A stretch of 64,000 nucleotides of DNA from positions 534,950-598,949 of the forward strand of contig NZ_SMBY01000001.1 in the NCBI RefSeq assembly GCF_004342665.1, given 5' to 3'. Source of the DNA: Samsonia erythrinae (GTDB taxonomy: Bacteria > Pseudomonadota > Gammaproteobacteria > Enterobacterales > Enterobacteriaceae). Positions 18,431-28,495 of this stretch are shown in pieces (the first letter of the stretch is position 1; every line of letters starts with the position of its first letter). The position numbers and the translations under genes are program-made. The notes beneath the pieces are model-generated. The model ran no database searches, was not told the DNA's origin, and worked only from the letters and a program-made list of their open reading frames with translations.

Positions 18431-18624
18431 ACCTCAGCGTTACAAGGCAACGCTATGGCAGGCGTTGCCGACAGAGATAGCCCCTGATTGCCGGTGTCGT
18501 TTCCGGCGTCATGGGTTATCCCATCAAGCCAGTTTGTGTCGTAACCGGGAAGGTTAACGGCAGGCAATAACGCTAACCCTACATATAAAAAATAGATGCT
18601 TCCCTGTCGTGGAGGAGAGATAAC

Positions 18625-20019
18625 ATGTCGCAAAAAATCGTGATTGAAGATAAATCGGTGGATTATGTGCCGGAAAATGAACGCCATGGCAAATCGCGCA
18701 GCTTATTCACCTTGTGGTTTTGTACCAATATTGCGCCGCTGGCTGTCGTGACCGGGGCCATCTCCACTCAGACATTTCATCTGAATATCGCTTCAGCGTT
18801 CACCGCCATCATCGCTGGCCATCTCTTCGGCGGATTATTTCTGGCGTTAACGTCCGCGCAGGGGCCCAGAATCGGCATCCCGCAGATGGTGCAGAGCCGG
18901 GCCCAATTTGGTCGCTACGGGTCGCTGCTGGTTATTGCATTCACCACCGTTATCTATCTGGGATTTTTTATTTCCAATATCACGCTTTCCGGTAACGTGA
19001 TAAATAATGTCCTGCCTGAAATACCGCTCACTCACGCGACGATTATTGGCGCGTTTGCCGCGACACTCATTGGCATTATCGGCTACCGCTTTATTCACCG
19101 TATTAACAAGATCGGTGCATGGGTTATGGGCGGGGCGCTGGTGGCCGGCCTGTACGTCATGTTTTCTCAGCCGTTGCCCGCTGATTTCTGGCAGCGCGGA
19201 TCTTTCAGCCTGAATGGCTGGTTTGCGACGTTTTCTATCTGCGCCGTGTGGCAAATTAGTTTTTCACCCTATACATCGGACTACTCTCGTTACCTTCCCG
19301 CGGAGGTCGGGGTCTTCAGGCCGTTTATTTGTACCTGGCTGGGCGCATGCAGCGGTACGATTCTGGCCTTTCTGTTCGGCGTTATTGCGGTGAATAGGGT
19401 TGGCGGAGAGATTGAGGCAATGGCTGCTGTGCGTCAGGCCAGCGGTTTCCTCGGCCCGACGTTGATGGTGCTTTTTTTGCTGAATATTATTTGCCATAAC
19501 TCCATGAATCTTTATGGCACGGTCTTATCGCTCCTGACCGCCGTTCAGACTTTTCGACCGGCGTGGTTGCCGGGGGCAAAAGTCAGGGTCATTGTCTCCG
19601 CAATTGTGCTGGTTGGGGGCATTTGGGTCTCTGTCGCGGCGGCAGCGAACTTCGTATCCTTTTTCCTCAACCTCATCTGGGCGCTGATTGGCGTGCTTAT
19701 TCCCTGGTGTGTCATCAATCTGCTTGATTTCTATGTTGTGAAGAAACAGAACTATGATATCGACTCGATTTTCAGCGCCGACGGCGGTCGCTACGGGCTG
19801 GTCAACAAGCCTGCCTTATTCATCTATTTCGGCGGCGTGCTGATACAGATCCCGTTCGTTGAAAATGCCTTTTTCACCGGCCCTTACGCCCATGTCGTTC
19901 CCGGCGCCGATATTTCCTGGGGCATCAGCATGATTGTCACCGGCGTTTCCTATTTGTTAGTGAATAATAAGCTCCAGCGCCCGTTAACCGCGACCGGCGA
20001 GCAGCAACGCGTTCAGTAA
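18625..20019 (+). CDS. NCS1-family permease (purine-cytosine permease-like)
   Basis: Inner-membrane transporter of 464 residues with about twelve membrane spans: FCTNIAPLAVVTGAIS and GPRIGIPQMVQSRAQFGRYGS near the N-terminus, SPYTSDYSRYLP in the middle. These are the NCS1 hallmarks seen in CodB-like carriers of nucleobases, allantoin, hydantoins and thiamine precursors. It follows the aldehyde dehydrogenase by 194 bases but has a strong GGAGGAGAG site. It most likely imports the operon's substrate, which points to an N-heterocycle. Confidence 0.9.
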   Translation: MSQKIVIEDKSVDYVPENERHGKSRSLFTLWFCTNIAPLAVVTGAISTQTFHLNIASAFTAIIAGHLFGGLFLALTSAQGPRIGIPQMVQSRAQFGRYGSLLVIAFTTVIYLGFFISNITLSGNVINNVLPEIPLTHATIIGAFAATLIGIIGYRFIHRINKIGAWVMGGALVAGLYVMFSQPLPADFWQRGSFSLNGWFATFSICAVWQISFSPYTSDYSRYLPAEVGVFRPFICTWLGACSGTILAFLFGVIAVNRVGGEIEAMAAVRQASGFLGPTLMVLFLLNIICHNSMNLYGTVLSLLTAVQTFRPAWLPGAKVRVIVSAIVLVGGIWVSVAAAANFVSFFLNLIWALIGVLIPWCVINLLDFYVVKKQNYDIDSIFSADGGRYGLVNKPALFIYFGGVLIQIPFVENAFFTGPYAHVVPGADISWGISMIVTGVSYLLVNNKLQRPLTATGEQQRVQ

Positions 20020-20138
20020 AACGGATAGACCAACGGCGCGGTTAACTGGCGCCCTCACCATTCGCGATTTATAGACTATGATTATCAGGAATGATGATCG
20101 TTATTCATCGTTATTTTCAATGATGGAGGAAGGGACCG

Positions 20139-20588
20139 ATGGGCTTATTAAACTTTGTGAAAGAAGCGGGTGAAAAAATTTGGGATGCCGTCTCAGGCGG
20201 CGGTCACGAAGATCAGGCCGATAAGCTGAAAAAGCATATTGACGGCCTTAATCTGCCCGGCGCAGATAAAGTCAATATTACGGTTGCGGAAGATGGAACC
20301 GCGACGGTAGCGGGAGACGTTGGCTCGCAGGAAGAGAAAGAAAAAATTATTGTTGCGGTCGGTAATGTGACCGGGATTGCTCAGGTTAACGATAATGTGA
20401 CGGTGACGCAAAGCGGGACAGAGAGCCGTTACTATACGGTAAAACCCGGCGACACCCTCAGCGCCATTGCCAAAAGCGAGTACGGTTCGGCAAATGATTA
20501 TCAGCGAATTTTTGAAGCCAATAAACCGATGTTGCAGCATCCCGACAAGATCTATCCGGGGCAAGTGCTTATTATTCCGAACAAGTAA
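20139..20588 (+). CDS. kbp: Potassium-binding protein Kbp (YgaU), BON plus LysM
   Basis: A 149-residue protein beginning [21 protein letters not shown]. It has a BON domain (about 25-90) and a C-terminal LysM domain ([44 protein letters not shown]). The whole length matches E. coli Kbp, a cytoplasmic sensor that binds K+ and is induced by osmotic stress. A GGAGGAAGGG ribosome site precedes ATG. It probably has its own promoter. Confidence 0.95.
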   Translation: MGLLNFVKEAGEKIWDAVSGGGHEDQADKLKKHIDGLNLPGADKVNITVAEDGTATVAGDVGSQEEKEKIIVAVGNVTGIAQVNDNVTVTQSGTESRYYTVKPGDTLSAIAKSEYGSANDYQRIFEANKPMLQHPDKIYPGQVLIIPNK

Positions 20589-20647
20589 GACGTGATAACC
20601 GGCATTTATTGACCAATCAGACAGCGATTTTAGGTAGGGAGTTAGCA

Positions 20648-21043
20648 ATGGGATTACTCGATCAACTCAGTGGCGCGCTTGGCGGGCAGGCGGGTAAATC
20701 GGAACAACTTCAGGCGATAATGGGCTGGATACAGCAACAAGGCGGTATTCAGGGGATCATCGAAAAGTTCCGCAGCGGCGGTCTGGGCGAAATTGTGGCG
20801 TCTTGGCTTAGTAAGGAGAGCAACATACCGGTTTCAAGCGATCAGGTGCTTTCCCTGTTTGGTATGACGGCACTACAGGAGCTCGGCACTAAGCTGGGGA
20901 TCGATCCGCAGACGGCATCGTCATTGCTCTCGCAATATTTGCCCGGCATTGTGGATGCCTTATCACCCGACGGCGAAGCGCCTGCGCAACAGGATCTGCT
21001 GTCGGAGGGAATTAACCTGCTCAAAGGTAAATTTTTCGGGTAA
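20648..21043 (+). CDS. YidB-family protein (DUF937)
   Basis: A 131-residue protein of the YidB/DUF937 family (MGLLDQLSGALGG, GGLGEIVASWLSK, LGTKLGIDPQTASSLLSQYLPGIVDALSPDGE). ATG 20648 is preceded by GGTAGGGAG, whereas the upstream codon at 20609 has no site. Function is unknown. Its glycine-rich helices suggest an oligomerising protein. It lies 60 bases after kbp and may share its transcript. Confidence 0.9.
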   Translation: MGLLDQLSGALGGQAGKSEQLQAIMGWIQQQGGIQGIIEKFRSGGLGEIVASWLSKESNIPVSSDQVLSLFGMTALQELGTKLGIDPQTASSLLSQYLPGIVDALSPDGEAPAQQDLLSEGINLLKGKFFG

Positions 21044-21146
21044 ACGCGGATAGCGTCTTAAACCCGGCGCAGGTAAATATTCGCTGGCGGCTCAGCGGGT
21101 GAGATAGACAAAATCATCGGTGACGTCTCCGGCAAATAGCTGAGAG

Positions 21147-21180
21147 TAAAAAGCCTCATCAACGTTGATGAGGCTTTTTA
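21147..21180. terminator. Bidirectional terminator, 34-bp perfect palindrome
   Basis: TAAAAAGCCTCATCAAC pairs exactly with GTTGATGAGGCTTTTTA, giving a stem with A/T tracts at both ends. It lies about 100 bases after the yidB-like gene. No gene is seen between it and 21412; that stretch is AT-rich and should hold the promoter of the following helicase gene. Confidence 0.85.
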
Positions 21181-21411
21181 ACAGTGTTTTCCAGATAATC
21201 AAGGGATTCTATCTTTTGATGGGGACCTGCAGATTGCTGATAGCGGGGAGCAGGTCAGAATAGGGATTTATTATCTCTGAATATCATTGAAATCGATTAG
21301 AAAAATCCTAAAAAAATGGCTAAGCTACTTGAATTCTGACGTTGAATACCTTTGTTACATCATAGACTGGGTATGCAATGATGATCTCAAGGAACCTATG
21401 GAATCCCAGCC

Positions 21412-24400
21412 ATGAATGATAACGATAATTCACTATTTAAGAATAATAATCTTTCTCTTCAACAAAAATTAGAACGAGCTCGCATGGAGCTTCTTGACTT
21501 ATCTGCGCGCAATAAACTCCTCAATATACCTCGGTCTAAGACTGCCAAACTTTTAGAAATCATTGATGAAAGGTCTACTGAGGTCTATCGTCTGCTCGTT
21601 AAAGAAGGAAAAGCGCTTACTTTTCTTCCGGGACGTGCAGGCAGAAAAGGGGAATTAGTTGATGATGAGGAGATGGAAACCGGGTCGGATGATGTTGACG
21701 TAGATGAGAGATTACTCATTTTTGATGACGATGTTGAGCCAAGTGCCATCCGAGCTGAGCATCAGGATACAAAATTGCAAACAAGGTTAACGCCGCAAGG
21801 TTTGCAGAAAAGATTATTGGATCTTTATCATGATTCGAGAACGTTAGAAGAAGAACAGGGAGTAAATATACTTTATCTGACATTAGGAACCTTAAAATGG
21901 ATTGATCCTAATAATAAAGAAAACATCAGATATGCGCCTTTGATCCTTATTCCAGTCTCTCTTGAACGTGGAAACGTTGGTGAAAGATTTAAACTGCGTG
22001 CGAGACAAGATGAAATTATTGAAAATCTTTCACTGGAGTCTTATCTCCAACGAACGCATGAAATCTTATTGCCTAAGATCAATACGGATGAGGAGTTAGA
22101 TCTTTCTAGATATATTGATGAAGTTTCTCAGGCTGTGCAGATAAAACCTGACTGGGGGGTTAAGGAAAACGATATTACTTTGGGTTTTTTTTCCTTCGCT
22201 AAATTCCTAATGTACCGGGATTTAGACCCGGAAAACTGGCCTGAGGACGACAATATTACAGATCAACCTCTTATACAGTCTCTTATGGTTGATGGATTTA
22301 ATGAAAAAGATGAAAGACTCTCGGATGATGCGCCGATAGATCCTTTCATTCTTCCGAAAGATATGCTCCATATTATGGATAGTGACACCTCCCAAACTCT
22401 TGCTATCCACGATGTTCGTCAAGGAAAGAACCTTATTATTCAAGGGACTCCGGGTACAGGTAAATCTCAGACGATTGCAAACATTATTGCTTCTGCTGTG
22501 GCTGACGGTAAAACGGTCTTGTTTGTCGCGGAAAAAATGGCTGCTCTAGAAGTGGTTAAACGTCGTCTCGACCATGCTGGTGTGGGGGATGCATGTTTAG
22601 AGTTACACAGTAATAAGGCAAATAAAAAAGTCTTCCTGGAGGAATTAAAAAGGGTCTGGGAGCTGGGTTCTCCAAGGGGAGAATTTCCAGAAACCTTAGT
22701 TGAAAATTTAACGGATGCTAGGGATAGGCTTAATGCCCACCCAGCAAGGCTGCACAAAATATATCATCCTTCCTCTTTTACTCCCTATCAGGTTATGGGA
22801 CATCTAGTCCGATTACGTCAGTCAGGCCAAGCTCCTACAGATTTTAGTCTCAAAAATTTTGAAAATTGGAATGCCAATGATCTTGAGAAACGTCTTGATC
22901 TCGTAAAAGAGATCGTTGAGAGAATTCGGGATATTGGCGTGCCAGATCGGCATCCGTGGAGTGGTGTTGGTCTTGAACAGATTTTACCAATGGATGTGGA
23001 AAAATTACTCCCACGTTTGCAACAGCTTGAAGACGATGTTGACCGTCTCACTACTGATATTGACTGTCTGTCGGGCAAACTTGAGGTGACTCCTGTACCA
23101 GATATATTCTCTTCAATTAATAAATTAGTCGAAGTTGCGGAATGTATTAATAAATCACCTGACTTATCAGAGAAAGCTCTTACTTCAACTGTCTGGCTCG
23201 ATGAAGCGTCCGAAATTAAGAGACTTATTGAATCTGGTAATGAATATCAGCGAACCCGGTTAGATCTTGAAAAGGACATCATCTCCGAAGAAATTGAAAC
23301 GCCAGTAACGGAACTTGAAGAGGCGCTGGCAACTCTTCCTAGGGATTTCCAAGTAAGCGGTTTTACCGCTGCTTATTCTCTGGCAAAACCCTTAGCTAAA
23401 TTACGGCTCGATGCAGCCCGCTTACATGAAAAAGTTGGTACTCAGGAAGGATATTACACCGTTCAGGAAATAGAACGTCTCATTGCTTTGGGTGAAAGAA
23501 TTGCAGCGGCCCCTAACGCCAGTCCCGATGCATTTATTGCATCAGTATGGGATCATGGAGTAGAGAGAGCAGCTGAACTTGTTCAGTCAATTGCTTCTTT
23601 CAAATCGATTAGTGGATCAATTGATTCTAAAATCAATCAGGTAGCCTGGGATACAGATGTTCTGGAAGCCCGAAATCTTTTGGCGAGCCATACTGGCGTC
23701 TTCCGTTACCTTAGCGGAAACTGGAGAAAAGCAAAGGCTCTTGTTGGTTCTTTACTGAGCGATCGTTCTATGTCTGTTGACCAGCAATTGGTGTTGCTGG
23801 ATGAGTTAATTAAGGCGCAAGCAGAGAGGAAAAAAATCCAGGAAGGCAATGACTTTGGCCAATCTGCTTTTGGTAGCGATTGGCGCGGTGAAAAAAGCGA
23901 TAGTTCTTCTTTAATGGCATTAGTTGAATGGATGAGAACGCTACGCGGAGTGGGGACTGAAGCCAGATTATTAGCCAGCCGGCTTATCGATCGTGAAGGC
24001 GTTAAGCTTCGTGCGCAGCAACTGAATCAGCTGTTGCTGCAGGTTCGGGTACAGTTAGACGCACTATGGAATGCGTTTGGTTTTTCACCTGAGGAGCATT
24101 TTTCCAATCAGGTATCTATAACCCGTGTATCACTCATATTCATTGAAGAAAAAATTCAACAGCTTATTAATATAGATGAGCAATGCGCTCGTGTAATGGT
24201 TGTCCCCCCCGCTCAAATCAATGAGCGTATCCAACTAATTATGCGTATGATCGATCTACAGAAACTCATTGCAGAAATACGTGCACGGGACCAGCTCGCT
24301 AAAAATGCTTTTGATGAACGTTGGAAAGTGTTGTTATCTGACTGGGATTATCTGGAGCAGGCTTATGCATGGCTGGAAGAAAATAGTGCATTGCGTTTTG

Positions 24401-26985
24401 TAGCTGCAAAACAGGTAAATAGACAAGAAACGGCTCAACATGCACGAGAAACATATCTATTCAGCCAACAGATTATGACTGAGCTTGAAAAAATTGCAGA
24501 AGAGTTAAGAGGAACTATAGAAAATCTTTTCGGTTCAGCATCTGAAAAATTAAAGATATCGACTGCACGAGAGAAACTTAAAGCATGGATTACGAATTCA
24601 GAACAACTCTCTAAATGGGTTGCTTATCAGCATCGCATAACTCAGGCTAGAAAATATGGGTTATCTGAGGTAGTAGAGAAACTGGCTAGTGGGGGGCTTG
24701 CGCTGGATTCTGCTATTTCAGCCGTAGAGCGCACCTATTTTGAGTCGTTACTTAAAATTATGGCTCATGAAGAACCTGATTTAGTTCGTTTTGATGGCGA
24801 GCTTCACTCTCGTCAGGTCAGGGGATTTGCAGAGCTTGATCTTAAACGCATTAAAGCAGCAAGCCTTGAAGTTGTCCGTGCCCACCATAGGCAAATCCCC
24901 GCCAGGAACGGAGGCGTGGGTCCTGTTGGGGTTCTACGTTCTGAAATGGTGAAAAAAAGAGGTCATTTGCCGATTCGTCAGCTAATGCTAAAGGCTGGCG
25001 TGGCTATTCAGGCATTGAAGCCGGTAATGATGATGAGTCCGCTATCGGTAGCCCAATTCCTTATCCCCGGAAAACAAAAATTCGATCTTCTTGTCATGGA
25101 TGAAGCGAGTCAGATACAGCCAGTTGATGCTATCGGCGCGATTGCTCGCTGCAATCAGGTTGTTGTTGTTGGTGATGAACGACAGCTTCCTCCAACACGA
25201 TTCTTCGCAAAAATGACAGAATCGGCTGATAACGATGATGATGAAGTATCTCAGGTCTCTGATATAGAGAGTGTTCTGGGCTTATTTGTTGCCAGAGGTT
25301 TATCTCAGCGTATGTTGAGGTGGCACTATCGCAGCCGCCATCAATCATTAATTGCGGTATCAAATAGCCAGTTCTATGAAAATAAACTTTTTATCGTACC
25401 GAGTCCTTACACTCAGGAAGCAGGTATGGGGCTGCAATTCCATTACATTCCTGATGGTGTGTTTGAATCAGGCGGTAAGGGAACGAATACTGTCGAAGCT
25501 AAGGCTATTGCTAAAGCAATTATGGAACATGCCCGTAAATATCCTGAACAATCGCTGGGTGTTGCAACATTTTCTGTTTCTCAGCGTAAGGCTATTCAGG
25601 ATGAACTTGAGCTATTACGACGCCTGAACCCTGATCTGGAAGAGTTCTTTAGTGCTCATCCGAGTGAACCTTTCTTCGTTAAAAACCTGGAGAACGTGCA
25701 GGGTGATGAACGTGATGTGATTATGATTTCTGTTGGATATGCCAGAAATGCGCAAGGGTATATTGCAATGCGTTTTGGTCCTTTAGGTGCGGAGGGCGGT
25801 GAACGACGGTTGAATGTCCTTATCAGTCGAGCTAAGCGTCGATGTGACGTTTACGCTTCCATTACGGATGAAGATATCGATTTGGAACGAGCAAAAGGTA
25901 AAGGCGTATTTGCCTTCAAACTCTTCCTGCAATATGCACGCACGGGACGAATATCGATGGCTCAGCGTACAGAAAGAGAAATGGATAGCGTGTTTGAAGA
26001 ACAAATCGCTGATGCGCTTCAGAAAGCTGGCTATCAAGTCCATCCTCAGGTAGGTATTGCCGGATTCTTTATCGATTTAGCTATCGCTGACCCAGATATG
26101 CCGGGACGATATTTAATTGGTATTGAGTGTGATGGCCGTGCTTACCACTCATCGCGCTCAGCTCGCGAACGTGATCGTCTGCGTCAGGCTGTACTGGAAG
26201 ATCATGGGTGGATTATCCATCGAATCTGGAGCACTGACTGGTTCCATCGTCCTGAAGAACAGCTAGAGCGCACGCTTCAGGCTATAGCATCCGCTAAAAA
26301 AGAGTTGTCAGAAAGGACGGAACAATTACGACAGAGGGCGCGAGCAGTACCTGTTGAGATTGTTACTGTCGATAGGGGACCAGTTGTTGAAATAGGGCTT
26401 GTCGATTCAGATAATTCAAACGAATCGGAGAATATCTATGTGGAGGCGACCCCATCCGTTAATATGGGTTACGAATTACATGAAACTCCTTTGGGCATTC
26501 TCAGCGAAATGGTTGAACAGGTTGTTGAGGTGGAGTCTCCGGTACATGTGAGCGAGGTTATAACCAGATTACGAACTGCCTGGGGATTACAACGTGCTGG
26601 AGCTAGAATTGAGGCCATTGTTAACAGGGCCATTAATCTGGTATGTAATAAAGGTGACATTCTTCAGGATGGTCAATTTTTAATACATCAAAAGTCAAAA
26701 ATTATTTTGCGGAATCGACAGAATGTTCAATCATCGGGATTACGTAAATCTGAGATGTTGCCTCCTCAGGAAATAGCTGTGGGGATTATCGACGTTGTGA
26801 AAAATAATTTTGGAGCCACGGAAGAGGAAATAGTGATGTCTATTTCCAGATGTCTTGGATTTAAAGCAACAAGTGGAGCTTTACGTAAAGTAATTACAGA
26901 TGTAATTGAACAACTTCTCTTTAAAGGTATTCTTCTAAAAGAAGATACACTAATCGTTGAGAATAAAGAAACCATTACAGAGTAA
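21412..26985 (+). CDS. DUF4011 - SF1 helicase - PD-(D/E)XK nuclease - DUF3320 protein
   Basis: A single 1857-residue protein. Residues about 15-330 are DUF4011 (ARMELLDLSARNKLLNI). Walker A GTPGTGKS is at 345-352. A long, partly coiled-coil insert follows, and the second helicase half starts near 1190: DEAS Walker B at 1230-1233, GDERQLPPTRFF, WHYRSRH, VQGDERDVIMISVGYA and RLNVLISRAKRRCDV. These are UPF1/Dna2-type SF1 motifs. A Vsr/DUF559-like nuclease core follows (Asp1555 in FFIDLA, Glu1572-Cys-Asp in IECDG, then RDRLRQAVLEDHGW). DUF3320 ends the protein. Such proteins occur in defence islands; as I recall, one class is listed as the Hhe anti-phage system. The gene is AT-richer than its neighbours and stands alone, suggesting transfer. 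Confidence 0.9.
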   Translation: MNDNDNSLFKNNNLSLQQKLERARMELLDLSARNKLLNIPRSKTAKLLEIIDERSTEVYRLLVKEGKALTFLPGRAGRKGELVDDEEMETGSDDVDVDERLLIFDDDVEPSAIRAEHQDTKLQTRLTPQGLQKRLLDLYHDSRTLEEEQGVNILYLTLGTLKWIDPNNKENIRYAPLILIPVSLERGNVGERFKLRARQDEIIENLSLESYLQRTHEILLPKINTDEELDLSRYIDEVSQAVQIKPDWGVKENDITLGFFSFAKFLMYRDLDPENWPEDDNITDQPLIQSLMVDGFNEKDERLSDDAPIDPFILPKDMLHIMDSDTSQTLAIHDVRQGKNLIIQGTPGTGKSQTIANIIASAVADGKTVLFVAEKMAALEVVKRRLDHAGVGDACLELHSNKANKKVFLEELKRVWELGSPRGEFPETLVENLTDARDRLNAHPARLHKIYHPSSFTPYQVMGHLVRLRQSGQAPTDFSLKNFENWNANDLEKRLDLVKEIVERIRDIGVPDRHPWSGVGLEQILPMDVEKLLPRLQQLEDDVDRLTTDIDCLSGKLEVTPVPDIFSSINKLVEVAECINKSPDLSEKALTSTVWLDEASEIKRLIESGNEYQRTRLDLEKDIISEEIETPVTELEEALATLPRDFQVSGFTAAYSLAKPLAKLRLDAARLHEKVGTQEGYYTVQEIERLIALGERIAAAPNASPDAFIASVWDHGVERAAELVQSIASFKSISGSIDSKINQVAWDTDVLEARNLLASHTGVFRYLSGNWRKAKALVGSLLSDRSMSVDQQLVLLDELIKAQAERKKIQEGNDFGQSAFGSDWRGEKSDSSSLMALVEWMRTLRGVGTEARLLASRLIDREGVKLRAQQLNQLLLQVRVQLDALWNAFGFSPEEHFSNQVSITRVSLIFIEEKIQQLINIDEQCARVMVVPPAQINERIQLIMRMIDLQKLIAEIRARDQLAKNAFDERWKVLLSDWDYLEQAYAWLEENSALRFVAAKQVNRQETAQHARETYLFSQQIMTELEKIAEELRGTIENLFGSASEKLKISTAREKLKAWITNSEQLSKWVAYQHRITQARKYGLSEVVEKLASGGLALDSAISAVERTYFESLLKIMAHEEPDLVRFDGELHSRQVRGFAELDLKRIKAASLEVVRAHHRQIPARNGGVGPVGVLRSEMVKKRGHLPIRQLMLKAGVAIQALKPVMMMSPLSVAQFLIPGKQKFDLLVMDEASQIQPVDAIGAIARCNQVVVVGDERQLPPTRFFAKMTESADNDDDEVSQVSDIESVLGLFVARGLSQRMLRWHYRSRHQSLIAVSNSQFYENKLFIVPSPYTQEAGMGLQFHYIPDGVFESGGKGTNTVEAKAIAKAIMEHARKYPEQSLGVATFSVSQRKAIQDELELLRRLNPDLEEFFSAHPSEPFFVKNLENVQGDERDVIMISVGYARNAQGYIAMRFGPLGAEGGERRLNVLISRAKRRCDVYASITDEDIDLERAKGKGVFAFKLFLQYARTGRISMAQRTEREMDSVFEEQIADALQKAGYQVHPQVGIAGFFIDLAIADPDMPGRYLIGIECDGRAYHSSRSARERDRLRQAVLEDHGWIIHRIWSTDWFHRPEEQLERTLQAIASAKKELSERTEQLRQRARAVPVEIVTVDRGPVVEIGLVDSDNSNESENIYVEATPSVNMGYELHETPLGILSEMVEQVVEVESPVHVSEVITRLRTAWGLQRAGARIEAIVNRAINLVCNKGDILQDGQFLIHQKSKIILRNRQNVQSSGLRKSEMLPPQEIAVGIIDVVKNNFGATEEEIVMSISRCLGFKATSGALRKVITDVIEQLLFKGILLKEDTLIVENKETITE

Positions 26986-26993
26986 TTTTTTTA

Positions 26994-27025
26994 GGATGGA
27001 CTCAAAGTATATTTTGAGTCCATCC
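26994..27025 (+). terminator. Hairpin after the helicase-nuclease gene
   Basis: Thirteen-base perfect arms (GGATGGACTCAAA/TTTGAGTCCATCC) around a six-base loop, nine bases after the stop. Only a short T-run follows. Confidence 0.65.
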
Positions 27026-27072
27026 TTTACTGAAAGTATTAGATGGTTTTGAATCGCCACATGTTTCGTAGA

Positions 27073-27105
27073 TATTTCTAAGTCAGTTAAAGTGACTTAG
27101 AAATA
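27073..27105. repeat. Second 13-bp inverted repeat
   Basis: TATTTCTAAGTCA and TGACTTAGAAATA flank GTTAAAG. It stands about 50 bases past the first hairpin. It may be a back-up terminator or an end of a former mobile element; no coding potential surrounds it up to 27279. Confidence 0.5.
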
Positions 27106-27279
27106 ACCTTTGAAGTTAATTATTAAAAATAAAGTGATAAATTTCCGTTTTTTGATTATGGGCAGTCATCCTGTTACCCGAACTCAATCTTTTCCTGCGC
27201 CACTTCCAGTGGCCGGAAACAGATGTTTAGACGCTTGACTCGAAAATTATCATTAAACGACTCGTATATTAATTATTAA

Positions 27280-28200
27280 TCAGGACGAGGCGCGCACGAC
27301 AGGCGTCCGCCGCTGCCGCTGGTCGCACCACAGGGTGAAGATCCCCGCCAACGCCACAATCCCCGCGCCTATCAGCGTTGACGAACCGGGCAGGCTATTT
27401 AAGAACAGGTAGCCAATCAGCATCGACCAGACCAGCGTGGTGTAATCAAACGGCGCCAGCAGCGAGGCGTCGGTAAAGCGCAGGCTTAGCGTCACCAGAA
27501 TTTGCGCCATGCCGCCGAAGAAACCGCAGCCTACCAGTAACAGAATCTGGCCCGGCGTTGGCCGAGCCCAGCCGAACAGGCTGGTTGCCAGACCAATCAG
27601 GGTGGTCATCAGCGAGAAATAAAAGACGATAGCGCCGGGTTTTTCAAGGCCGTTGAGAAAACGGATCTGAATGTTGGAGGTCGCGGTGCAGAGCGCGGCC
27701 AGCAGAGCGAATACGACGCCGAGGGCCATCCCGGATTGAAGCTGGCCGCCGGCGAACAGGGAGCCGCTGGCGGTTAAGCTGGCGGAGAGCATAAACAAGA
27801 TGCCGGAAAAGCCGACAATCACCCCCAGCCAGCGGGAAAAACGCACCCGCTCTTTTAACAGCAAGGCCGCCATGATAACGGTGAATAGCGGCGCGGCGTA
27901 ACTCAGGGCGGTGGCGTCGGCGAGAGAAATCGACACCAGCGCCAGATAGTTGAAATACATTCCGCCGGTACCGGAAAGGCCGCGAATCAAATGACCGAAA
28001 AGATTTTTGGTTTTAATGCTCGCTAGCACGTTGCCTTGAATTTTTAACCAGATGAGCAGGGGGATCATGGCGATAAAGGAGCGGAAAAAAATCACTTCAC
28101 CGGTCGGGATCGCGCCCTGCAATCCTTTGACGCAGGCCAGCATTAACGTCGCGCACAGCGCGGAGAGTATTTTTAGATAAATCCCAAGTCGGGCATTCAT
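27280..28200 (-). CDS. DMT-superfamily transporter (EamA family)
   Basis: An inner-membrane protein of 306 residues with ten predicted helices and two EamA repeats (about 5-140 and 155-295). AALLLKERVRFSRWLGVIVGFSGILFM closes the first repeat. These drug/metabolite transporters usually export amino acids or related compounds. It is divergent from the 5-oxoproline block, with 295 bases between, and could share regulation with it. Substrate unknown. Confidence 0.9.
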   Translation of the reverse strand: MNARLGIYLKILSALCATLMLACVKGLQGAIPTGEVIFFRSFIAMIPLLIWLKIQGNVLASIKTKNLFGHLIRGLSGTGGMYFNYLALVSISLADATALSYAAPLFTVIMAALLLKERVRFSRWLGVIVGFSGILFMLSASLTASGSLFAGGQLQSGMALGVVFALLAALCTATSNIQIRFLNGLEKPGAIVFYFSLMTTLIGLATSLFGWARPTPGQILLLVGCGFFGGMAQILVTLSLRFTDASLLAPFDYTTLVWSMLIGYLFLNSLPGSSTLIGAGIVALAGIFTLWCDQRQRRTPVVRASS

Positions 28201-28495
28201 GTGACTACCTTTGCTTAACGGTTGCGGAGGGCGCGGCGTGGATGTGGCTCATGGCGTTACAGTAGAGGGAACGGCGGCTGGGGGGATAAGATAATTTTGT
28301 TCTGTCAGGATAATTTTTGCTTATTTCCCCGCTGGGGCCGTCATATAAATCCCCTATCACCCGACAGCGTTTCCCTCTTACCCAGCGCGTTAACAATGCC
28401 GATATAGTCGCAATAAGTGGTTAGTCATACTGGCGCAACGGATAACCTCTTACCGGGCGTCGGTATTCTTTTATCCAGACCGAGGGGAAACAAGA
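28201..28495. other. Divergent intergenic region, DMT transporter / binding protein
   Basis: No gene. The left half is rich in GC and the right half holds TTTATCC and GGGGAAACAAG before ATG 28496 (a modest ribosome site). No clear -35/-10 pair could be fixed. Confidence 0.35.
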
